Part shown: piece after piece, positions 37,560 through 46,822 of the stretch
Position numbering within the stretch: position 1 is the first letter of the stretch
Layout of the letters: each line of letters opens with the position of its first letter
From: Eunapius fragilis
Lineage: Eukaryota; Porifera; Demospongiae; Spongillida; Spongillidae
NCBI GenBank assembly: GCA_963681505.1
Contig: OY811989.1
Span: 1,195,577 to 1,259,576 of the forward strand
Length of the DNA: 64,000 bases
Direction of reading: 5' to 3'
Position numbers and translations under genes: made by a program
Notes under the pieces: model-generated
Told to the model about the DNA's origin: nothing
The model's input: the letters and a program-made list of their open reading frames with translations, nothing else
Database searches by the model: none

Positions 37560-37975
37560 GGTGACCTTACCCATTTCTAAGCAACTAAGTAGGTGTCTCT
37601 TTGTTGTTGTACTTAATGCTCGATACATCTTCACCACTGCATAAACTTGTAGCAAATGCTATAGCATATACACCACAGTCAAAGCCTTTCTACATTAATG
37701 AATTGTGCAGTAATAAACGGTTTATCTGTGTACAATAATACGCATATCTGATCCTTAGTAAAATTACAAAGAGGGGGGTGAAGGCTGTCGTAAATACTGA
37801 TGTGAGATGAGTCTAATCCTACTGTTGAAACTGTCACCCAATGGTTATCACCATTATGCAGTATTTGTCTAAATATTTTTTTCATGATTTCATATGTCAT
37901 TCTATAACCCAATAAGCTATTTTGCAGCCCAGGAATACTGCAGTGCATTTGGAGCATATACTGTGCATGCTGCAT
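37560..37975 (-). pseudogene. Ulp1-like cysteine protease remnant of a transposon
   Basis: The minus strand encodes the end of a Ulp1 fold: NHWV with the catalytic His, IYDSL with the Asp, then after a one-base frameshift near 37685 DCGVYAIAFATS with the catalytic Cys. Transposon-borne Ulp1 proteases are common in metazoan DNA transposons. Further minus-strand coding-like sequence reaches about 37268. A second diverged copy is at 39228-39470. Confidence 0.75.
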
Positions 37976-38018
37976 GCATTAAAAATGCTGTCATCAAGCC
38001 ATCCAGGTTCTGGATTAA

Positions 38019-38217
38019 GAATTTCTTTGTGCTTTTCGGACAGATTTATCTTACCTATTTTTAACCATGGCTGATATACTAAATTCCAAAAATGATAAAA
38101 TAACTACTTCAGGATTGCCTCACTGACCCAATCAAAAAGAAAAAAATGTCATGGAGACAATCAGCCATGGTTAAAAATAGGTAAGATAAATCTGTCAGAA
38201 AAGCACAAAGAAATTCT
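38019..38217. repeat. Hairpin with about 57-bp arms inside the Ginger-like element
   Basis: The left arm contains GAATTTCTTTGTGCTTTTC and CAGATTTATCTTACC; the right arm is its near-perfect complement. The unpaired centre is about 85 bp. Confidence 0.85.
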
Positions 38218-39012
38218 TTTAGGAGTTTAGTATAACACTGCTTTCAGGTATTGCAGATACTGCAGCTGTGTAAGGAGGTAATTAATTGCAGAAAATCAAA
38301 TTTAATACTTACCTTCAAATTTATTTTTTCTTATCAACACTATTTTCCCTCACATGAGTCACACTGATGAGCTCACCCAATAAAAGCAATACATACTTGA
38401 GCCATGGTCACAATCTTACGTATGATTTTACATCTGTATACCGCCCACGTAATAGTACTGGTCCCCAGTTCTACGTAGAATTGGGGACGAGATCCCCAAT
38501 TTTACGGGGTCCCCATTTCTACCTGACACCGGCTATGTATCAAATTTACTGCACTGCTGCAGATCATGCAAAGGTTGCCGTGATTTCACGAAATTGTGAA
38601 GCGGCATTTTCATTTCTTCCCGTATAATTATCATCGTAATGTGTGACACCCATTAACAAATTGTAGACTCGAGCTCAGCTCTTCTCATACAAAAGGGCTA
38701 CATGTCTTTGGGTCTAAAAACCTTAGGTAAACTGCATGAAACTCTGACGAATTGGTCTACTTGGTGATGAAAGACATGCAGTATTGTACACTATGTTAAC
38801 AGCCATGAAACATGAGGTACTTCAAATAAAAAAGGTGACATGACGTTGTTATAAAGATTATAACTACTTATTACGCTGCAATTACTAACCGCTGCAAGAA
38901 TCGTGAACATACAAGTCGAACAAAAAACACCCGTCATCCTAAATAGAAATATAATTGCATGTCCGTAATTACCGCACCCGTACTAGGCACTTGTAACACG
39001 ATAATATTTCCC

Positions 39013-39220
39013 ACAAGTAACTAAAAACATTCTCTACGAGAAAGTTGGTGGTATATAGGATTTGAAGGCAATGGGGGTGTAAAAAGCAAGGAAACAAGGT
39101 CTTATCAGAAGGGAAAATGTAATAGTCCCATATTTAGCATATTTCTTCTGATAAGACCTTATTTCCTTGCTTTTTTAATATTACACCACTAATTGCCTTC
39201 AAATCCTATATATATAATCA
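39013..39220. mobile_element. Hairpin MITE family A copy, right end degraded
   Basis: ACAAGTAACTAAAAACATTC and GGAAACAAGGTCTTATCAGA match the copy at 44838-45102; the right arm lacks the terminal CTCGTAGAGAATG block. Confidence 0.8.
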
Positions 39221-39227
39221 CTTTGTT

Positions 39228-39470
39228 GTGGTACTTAATGCTCGATACATCCTCACCACTGCATTAACTTGTAGCAAATGCGATCAGGACCTACGGTAGT
39301 AGGATTGGTTCCGTAGGCGTGGTTTTCGATCGAGCGTTAGAAAACAAAATATACGCTTCGCAGCCACTTGCCAGTCGCTATAAAATCTGCTCAAAATAAC
39401 ATATACACCACAGTCAGAGCCTTTCTACATTAACGAATTGAGTAATAAACGGTTTATCTGTGTAAACAAA
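39228..39470 (-). pseudogene. Second Ulp1-like fragment, interrupted by an insertion
   Basis: Shares GTACTTAATGCTCGATACAT, AACTTGTAGCAAATGC and ATATACACCACAGTCA with 37600-37720. About 117 bp present here (39282-39398) are absent from the other copy, splitting the region that encodes the DCG motif. Confidence 0.72.
39282..39398 (-). mobile_element. About 120-bp dispersed element, copy 2, inserted in the Ulp1 fragment
   Basis: Reverse complement of 27415-27533. Comparison with the empty site near 37660 places its boundaries at ATGC/GATCAGG and AAAATAAC/ATATACACC. Confidence 0.75.
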
Positions 39471-39589
39471 GAGGGAAATGATTTCACCGTCGTACCGCCA
39501 GACGCGAGTCACGTTTTTTAATGACTTCCTTATACGGCATTAATCCTATATATGGAACTAACTGCTTCCGCAGGTTCCGATACCAGTGA

Positions 39590-41800
39590 AAGCTCCCTGG
39601 TTTCATGTTGGTGTCGATTTAATAGGACCATTATGCCCTATGTATTTCTAAGGAGGGTAATCGGTACATTTTATCACTTAGTGACTATTTTTCTAAGTTT
39701 GTTGAAGCTGTACCACTTCTGGATAAGTGTGCTAAAAGTGCATCAAGGATTCTAGTCAAGGTGATATAGTTATTCAAGTTTATAGGTAATGCTTGACTAT
39801 TTTTTTTCTCGAATGTATACAGATCTTCATGAGAATGGGAATTCCGAAACAACTGACAATGGAACAGAGTTCAAACATCAGCTTGACACTCACTTGGCAT
39901 AAGCACTGGGAATTAAACGGATATTTACTACACCATATCATCCTCAGGTTTGTTATAACATGATGAACTCCATATAAAAATAAAAAATAATACCTTTTTA
40001 TCCTCATGTTAAGCTTTAATTGCACAACACGCGTAGGGCTGTGATTTGAATATCACTAATGTAGTGGATACATGTATTAATTGCACCTTGTTTCTTATGA
40101 TTTTACAGGCAAATGGTCTTGATGAACGATTTAACAGACCCTACAGAATATGATAGTGAAGTTTGTTTAAGACAAAAAGGAAATGTGGGATGTATATACT
40201 TAGACTCTTCTGTTTATGCATTATTCGACAACCTTTTCTCCATTTGAAGTAATGTTTGGTCGAAATTTAGCAATTCTTCCTATTGATATCAACATTGATG
40301 AAAAGGAACCAGATATGATGCTAATGAACCAAGAAGAGCCAGCAATTACTGAAGTTATTGATGTTATGAGTGAGCAGCGTCTAAAAGTACTTGAGTCTGT
40401 GAAGCAAAGTATACAGCAAGCTCAGATAAAACAGAAGCATGCATATGATAAGAAGCATGCAAGTAAGCATTCATTTGAAGTTGGAGAATGGTGATAAAGA
40501 AAAACTTCAGAAAAGCTGGAGGGAAGCTGGACACACCTTTTGTAGGCCCGTACATTATTGTCAAGTGTCATGGCAAGGGGCTGTATTGTCTTCAATCAGC
40601 CAGCAATGCTGCTGAATTTGTTGAAAGGGTTAGTGGAGCATATTTGAAACCATATCAAAAGCCAAAAGAGAAAGCTATAGAGAATAATATGGAAGAAAAA
40701 GCTTATGAGCAAAATGATGAACAACCATTAAATGATGATTATGAAAATGTAGATTTCGAAGTGCTTAGTAAACAAATCAACTGTACACACTTGCTTCGTT
40801 TGTGGCAATCAGGAGCCCATGCATTGCACTACAGGGGAGAAGAAGATGATGACGGATTTGATGTAAGTGTCTATTTTACATATAAATCCATGCATATGTC
40901 AATTTTTTTCAATTCTGCATTACATTTAAAGCAAGGAGATTATACTCTAAGCAAAGATATTGATGTTGCTCTGTGGATAGACTACCGTTCATACTATGGA
41001 GAAGCGCCGCTAAAAAATGTATGGAGGAGATTTTGTTATAGTAAATGAAGGCCTAAATGATGAGTTTGACCTTTTTAAAAGAAAAGTCATCTCTTACCTG
41101 GATGATGCATTGAGAATGATGAGATCAATTGATATACTGATCAGGGAAAGCAATGTCTCAGTGCAGTCACTTCAGGTACTTGATAGCACATACTACCTTT
41201 TGTCACCATTAGATCTGGATGACTATTGCCAGTGTGTCCTAGATGCAAGAAAATTCTTTACAGATTAGCCTGTCACTCAGAATACTCTACAACGTTTCAG
41301 AGAACAGCATTTAGATCAAACTGCCACTTCATTTTTGGAAATTGTGAAAGAGGTAGAAATTGAAAATATAAGCTTTTTACCGGTATGTAGTGATTGGCAA
41401 GAGGAGAGATGTCATGTGTTAGGAATCAAATTTGTTGCTGACAAACATTTTCATCATAGTGACCCATCCATTATGAAGGTCTCACAAGCTCCAGCAGGAA
41501 CTGAAAGAATCAAGGGTGATGGAAATTGTTTTTTTTTTCGGTCAATTGCACTGGCTGTAACTGGATCCCAACAGGATCACCAAGAATTCCGCCTCCTTAT
41601 TACATCCTACATAATACATAATGCATCATTTCCCAAGCTGGCCTGCTTTTTGGCCCAAAATGAGTCAGTAGAACAATACATGAAACGTACAAATATGCAA
41701 TCACTTGGCACATGGGCCACCGAATTTGAAATAATTGCAGTAGCATCTTTACTCAGAACAACAATATATGTTTTTGCACCTGTAGGAGCAACCTACTAAT
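39590..41800 (+). pseudogene. Decayed integrase gene with OTU-like protease module
   Basis: Frames in order: integrase core start (GVDLIGPL and DYFSKFVEAVPLLDK, ~39610-39735), DNGTEF (~39860), PYHPQ then after an intron NGLDERFN (~39940-40135), STTFSPFEVMFGRNLAILP (40225-40280), a GPY/F-type module FVGPYIIVKCHGKGLYCL (~40540), a linker region with one stop at 41268, then an OTU motif IKGDGNCFFFRSIALAVTGS (~41510-41570) with the catalytic Asp-Gly-Asn-Cys. Frameshifts and stops show it is dead. Gypsy-like integrases joined to OTU or Ulp1 proteases are a feature of Ginger-type and related transposons. Confidence 0.75.
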
Positions 41801-42260
41801 GGCTAAAGCATTCACCTATAGAGGTTAATAATGACAGACATCAGAACGAGTCCATTTTTGTTACCAATATTAGCAACCACTTTGAAGCTGTTAAGAAGCT
41901 ATGATAAATTTATCACCCATAGGCCTATATCAGTGACTGAGATATTATTTTACAGCAAATTAAATCGTTTGGATATAAACGTATAAACTTATTGATGAAA
42001 TGTAGACGTCTGAAGGGTATACATGCATAATTATATGGGGAATCATATCCCTTTAAATTTGTAGTTATAAAGATTTATAACCATAAAACATGTGTAGATA
42101 ATTAAGGCTGGAGGAAGCATACTTATATGTGACCCACATAGGTGTGTGTATATGGACAAAATTATTATGCTTTGGTAGCATTAATATTGGTATGCTTACC
42201 GAAGTGGGGTCAGGAAACAAGGTTACAGACTACAGCAGTATTTCTAAATGTAGAATGCAG

Positions 42261-42521
42261 ATATGGGACAGTGTCCTGCAGAATCACCCTTCTGGCTAGT
42301 TTTTCAAGTTTTCAAATTTTTTGATTTTCCTTGAACACTCATGAGCTTCTGTCAAATGGTCCTTACGCATCCTGAATCGGACTATCCATCACAAAGTTAT
42401 TAGGCACTGAATTTATATAATTAGCCATACATTTCAATGCGAGCGTTAACCTTTCTTTTGCTTGTTCTGGAAATTTTGAAAAACTACCATAAGGGTGATT
42501 TAGCTGGACACTGTCCCATAT
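42261..42521. mobile_element. MITE with ends ATATGGGACAGTGTCC
   Basis: Left ATATGGGACAGTGTCC and right GGACACTGTCCCATAT are inverted; subterminal AATCACCCTT and AAGGGTGATT also pair. The ends are themselves partly palindromic (GGACAGTGTCC). Confidence 0.8.
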
Positions 42522-42540
42522 ATTTAATTATCCACTATAC

Positions 42541-42740
42541 ATCGGATCAGTAAAGTGATCCGCGGCGTTATGCAAACATACATATATTATCCGGATCAGT
42601 TTTGGCTGCAAAAAGTGATCCACTTACATGCATTCATACGTATACTATACCCGGATAAGTTTTTCCTGAAAAAGGTGATCCGGGCGTACCTTACATGCAC
42701 ACATTCATACGGGATCAGTTTTGGCTGCAAAAAGTGATCC
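42541..42740. repeat. Trimer of GGATCA...TGATCC hairpin units
   Basis: Units such as GGATCAGTTTTGGCTGCAAA plus AAGTGATCC occur three to four times with GCATNCATACG spacers; each starts and ends with inverted GGATCA/TGATCC. The last unit abuts the Ginger-like element end. Confidence 0.85.
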
Positions 42741-43129
42741 GGTGTCACAGTATATATTGTCCCCCCTTTTTCTGTCCCCCCGGACAACCTATCCTAGGAT
42801 ACATTGTCCTCCGGACATCCTATCCTAGGATATATTGTCCCCCCTGGACATTACATCCTAGGATCAATTGTCCCCACCATGTGTATATTGTCTCCCCGCC
42901 CCCGGACATTATATCCTACTAAGGATCAGTTGTCCCCCTACCGTAGTTCACCCCATGCAGGACTATATATACTCATTACCTCTCTCTCTCCCTCACATAT
43001 GCATAAGCCGTCCAACTGTACCGGCATTATGCAACTCGGGAAGCGCGAATATACCGATATAACGTTAACGACGTCTTATGTAACTGATAAGATGCACCAC
43101 AACCAAAGATACTGATTGACTACAACGCG

Positions 43130-44720
43130 CTAAGGAAGTGTTTGCAAAAAACACTCCGTGCACAACCACAAAGCATTTCTTTTCCAAACAGCACCCGGAA
43201 TATTCTCGCATGTGTCATGAAACCATTCACCACATTGGTCGCACTCAGCTATCAGCTTTGCTTCTTGTGGTAGCCTGCAATTACAGAATATATCAATTTT
43301 TACTTCAGAAGTAGGACATCTTAAAATGGCTGTCGCTGTGTATAAGAGAAGATTATTCATTAAACAATCCAGCAAATGATTTCGCATAATTTGTAGATTG
43401 TAGAAACTGTACTGGACGATGCTCCACTACATAAGTTCTTCTCAGAAACAGATTTTTCTGAAGTTTCAGCCTGTTCAAAGACAAAGAGGCTCCAATTACT
43501 TGCTTTGGCATTTGCTACTACATTATACACGGTAATGATGCAATCTGCAGGTAGATTATTCCCAAGCATGCATTAGATTTGTGCACAGAAGTGCAATAGG
43601 AAAACAAGACCCCATCCAGAAACATGTCCCAATTATTTTACTTCTCACTGACTATAGCTTACTATTTTACTTCTCACTGACTAGCTTTATCAGTGACTTC
43701 TGAATGGTTTGATTATAACACTCAACTAAACCGTTGCACTGAGGGTGTACCAGAGAAGACGTTTGCATACACTATTAACAAACTCCCTATACCCAGCTGA
43801 TCACTGATAATTGATCCCGGAGATCCAAACGCATGTATGCATACAAGAATAATAATACATGTAGATGTAATACCATAATCATTAAGTACTGTACTCATCA
43901 AGCTCAGTTTATTGGTGTTAATAGATGCAAGTTCACATAAAAGGTGCACTGCAGACACATGTTCTGTACCTGCATATCATGCTATACAGGAATGAGGTCA
44001 CACCCTCTGCTGTCGTGTCTTTCAGTGGTTCTGGTTCGGGCCATTTTGAAAAATAATCCATGAGGGTCACAATATATCCATAGCCTGATAAGGTCTTGGG
44101 GAGGTGTCCAATGAGATCAATGCCAACCTGTACAGTAGAATAGTATTTACGTGGTTGCAGTATCATTTACTTTCATGGCAATAACTATCATATACAAAAT
44201 TATTTTCCGCTCTGAAATTAGCAATGTGTACTATTGCAAGAAAAATTATACATCACTTTAGAATACACTTGGCACCTCAGAAAATTGAAGCACTGTTGAT
44301 ATGTACATAGCAGTTTGGGAGCAGTTTGTGTATCTGTGTAGCAATAAAATGAAACAATGTTGAGTGATAATCAATAGGTGCCTAAATAATCAACTACACA
44401 ATGATAAATCCCAATACTCCACTCAAAGCCTGGTGTTTGTGTCCAGACCTCAACCTTTTTACCATTACCATGCTCATCCCAGTCATAATTTTTTTAAAAA
44501 AAAAGAAAAGGTCAAGCATACATGAGGACGTGTGCATATACAATGTACCTGGTTCCACACTTGTGACTTGACAGTAATGGAGTGAAGAGCAGCGTCAACC
44601 ATAATAAATTTTGCATCATTGACTCTTTGGCAGGTTTCACAGTTCTTAATAAATTGGTGCCATATGCTCCCAATAATTCCTTGATATGATCTTTTCTAGT
44701 GTCTTGTCACATCCAAAATG
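43130..44720 (-). pseudogene. Integrase with zinc-binding start and C-terminal PHD finger
   Basis: Reading the minus strand: H2C2-type remnant FIKNCETCQRVND (~44640), joined by a probable GTAC...ACAG intron (44549-44132) as VWNQ-VGIDLIG, core continuing GYGYIVTLMDYFSKWPE (~44070), then after a break the third catalytic region HPQCNGLVECYNQTIQKSL (~43740-43690). A PHD finger lies at 43387-43130: CNCRLP, CDQCGEWFHDTC, LWLCTEC. Frameshifts occur near 43790 and 43730, so probably inactive. Confidence 0.72.
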
Positions 44721-44837
44721 TCATCCTATGATATGAAGAATCAGCTCTATTACTCACTAGGAAAAAACGTTTGTGTTCACTTTGTTTTAAAGAATAAGCT
44801 TTTTTACTACGTCTAGTTTTGGTGTGGTGCTTAATTG

Positions 44838-45102
44838 AACAAGTAAATAAAAACATTCTCTACGAGAAAGTTGGTGGGATATAGGATTTGCAGGCATTTG
44901 GTGGCAAGGAAACAAGGTCTTATCAGAAGGGAAAATGTAATAGTCCTATATTTAGCACAGAAACAATATATGCCTACAAATATAGGACTATTACATTTTC
45001 CCTTCTGATAAGACCTTGTTTCCTTGCTTTTTACACCACCAAATGCCTGCAAATTCTATATCCCACCAACTTTCTCGTAGAGAATGTTTTTATTTACTTG
45101 TT
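44838..45102. mobile_element. Hairpin MITE family A, intact copy
   Basis: Terminal AACAAGTAAATAAAAACATT and complement; arms of about 120 bp (for example GGTCTTATCAGAAGGGAAAA) pair around a loop of about 35 bp. Nested in the Ginger-like transposon. Confidence 0.9.
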
Positions 45103-45399
45103 TCATTCGACATAAAAACAACTTCACTAACAAAAACGTTTCACACTGACCAAACGACGATTGATCACCAAAGAGTTGTGTGCTATTTATACAGATGCCT
45201 TAATTTCTATATACCGTAATTACGTCACACAACAATTTTACAATAACACAGGCCGTATAGTCGATTCTGTAGCAAAGTATAAAATCGACTATTTTCATCA
45301 AGGAACCCCTTCCGACCAAATTTTAATCTAGTGGTGAAGTTTTCATCGTTTAAAAGTGTTCCTATCATATCCCGAGTTATGAGCCCGCAAGAAGGAGGA

Positions 45400-45584
45400 C
45401 CTCGCACTAAGGGAAAATTAACACCTCGCACTAAGGGAAAATAAGGGCAATTCATAGGGAGTTAAGCTAACTGTCAGTGTTCATAAATTAGATACCGCTA
45501 TGAACACTGACAGTTAGCTTAACTCCCTATGAATTGCCCTTATTTTCCCTTAGTGCGAGGTGTTAATTTTCCCTTAGTGCGAGG
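45400..45584. repeat. Palindrome with 86-bp arms
   Basis: Arms 45400-45485 and 45499-45584 appear exactly complementary around a 13-bp loop; each arm contains two copies of CCTCGCACTAAGGGAAAATT-like sequence. Confidence 0.92.
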
Positions 45585-45594
45585 TATGGACTGT

Positions 45595-45800
45595 ACCGTT
45601 TTTTTCTCAACAACCGCGCGGTTCTGTGACATATAACAATAACGAAACTGCTCACTTTTGACTTCTAGTTCGATTGCCATAACAAGGTAAACGATCCGTT
45701 CGTCGGGAGTCTTGGTAGAGACGGGTCGCGTGTTTTTAATGAGTTCATAATCTGGGTCAAATCCTATATGGAGGTTTCTAACGAAACTGCCGAGACAAAG
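45595..45800 (+). repeat. Dispersed repeat, copy 2
   Basis: Matches 28450-28680 in words CAACCGCGCGGTTCTGTGAC, CGTCGGGAGTCTTGGTAGA and GGGTCAAATCCTATATGG; in both places it directly follows a large palindrome. Confidence 0.75.
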
Positions 45801-46758
45801 TACAATCATAATACAATTACAATGCAAGATGTATAATAGTATTACGAACTGACCAGATACCATGTAAATAACAATTCAACATATTAGCCTGCTAAAATTG
45901 TGTTGCATGATATTTAACCGATTAAGTCCTGTAGCCGCAAATTCGCGTCAAATAGTTGTTTACAGCTACCAAGGTATTTTGGAGAACGCGACCACAAACC
46001 ACAGAACAATTTCAGTGAAATCCTAACTTATTCATTGTACTAACACTGTCATCGCAGAGCCACTGCCACTCCCTACGAGAGCCATTCTCTAAGCTGACGG
46101 TGTACATGACCACGTACCTTCAGGTGATGCATGACAGGCTATCAATATGCGAAAACGTTTGACTTCTTCCGCTACTACTTTTCTACATTGATGCTCCGCG
46201 ATCGAGGCTGGTTACTCATTTTCAGATGCAAAACACCATGGACAACTTTGAAGTTTTGGTTTGCGCTTCTTCTGAGTAAGCGTTTCTGATCTTTGTGTAT
46301 ACGACTGGATTGCAGCCGTGAACAAGACACTGAAAAACCCTAGCCAATCTGTTAGTTAACCCGCTTGTATAAGTATTTTTGGGGAGGGGACAAACTATCC
46401 TGGGGGGGGGGGGGGGGGGGGAACAATATTCCTAGGATAGATCGTCCGGGGGACATTACATCCTAGGACACAGTGTCCGGGGGGACACTTTTTCCAGGGG
46501 GACAATATAAACTCCGACACCGGTTCCGCCAGCCTAGCTGTCTAACTATACACAACCAACCCACTACCACCGCTAATATAACGAGTAGCATGTTCTTTTA
46601 TATACGAATGCATGCATATATGGACTAGACTAGTAGGCATGCACGAAGTCATTAATATCATTGAGGTTCTGACCTCATGTATTTCCGGCAACATTACACA
46701 GTTGATTAAACTTGGAGGTCATCTCTGCGTATAACCGTTACTAAATGCGCGCGATGCA

Positions 46759-46765
46759 TATAAAA
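46759..46765 (+). promoter_or_regulatory. TATA box of the microexon gene
   Basis: TATAAAA 58 bp upstream of the ATG at 46823, placing a transcription start near 46790, which leaves a short 5' UTR. Confidence 0.6.
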
Positions 46766-46822
46766 GCTCCGACCTTCGCCGCTGTAGTTCATTCTGCGCA
46801 CTTTGCAATATATACCCAGAGG

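Larger units (their letters stand above)
36783..38528. mobile_element. Ginger-like DNA element with CCGG target duplication, carries Ulp1-like remnant
   Basis: The left end TGTCACGTAGAATTAGGGAC and the reverse complement of the right end, TGTCAGGTAGAAATGGGGAC, form a terminal inverted repeat, and both ends are flanked by CCGG (36779-36782 and 38529-38532). The interior has further ATTGGGGATCCC-type repeats near both ends. About 1.75 kb, without integrase but with a Ulp1-like coding remnant on the minus strand, so probably a deleted derivative. Family assignment rests on end sequence, target site and gene type seen in the neighbouring 42743-46519 element. Confidence 0.72.
42743..46519. mobile_element. 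Ginger-like integrase DNA transposon, 3.8 kb, CCGG target duplication
   Basis: Left end TGTCACAGTATATATTGTCC; reverse complement of the right end TGTCGGAGTTTATATTGTCC. Inverted similarity continues about 200 bp inward with CTATCCTAGGATA and GGACATTACATCCTAGGA repeats. CCGG flanks both ends (42739-42742, 46520-46523). The minus strand carries a spliced Gypsy-like integrase and a PHD finger. A hairpin MITE (44838-45102), a large palindrome (45400-45584) and a dispersed repeat are nested inside. The LTR-integrase-like gene, TGT...ACA ends and 4-bp duplication fit the Ginger superfamily. Confidence 0.75.
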
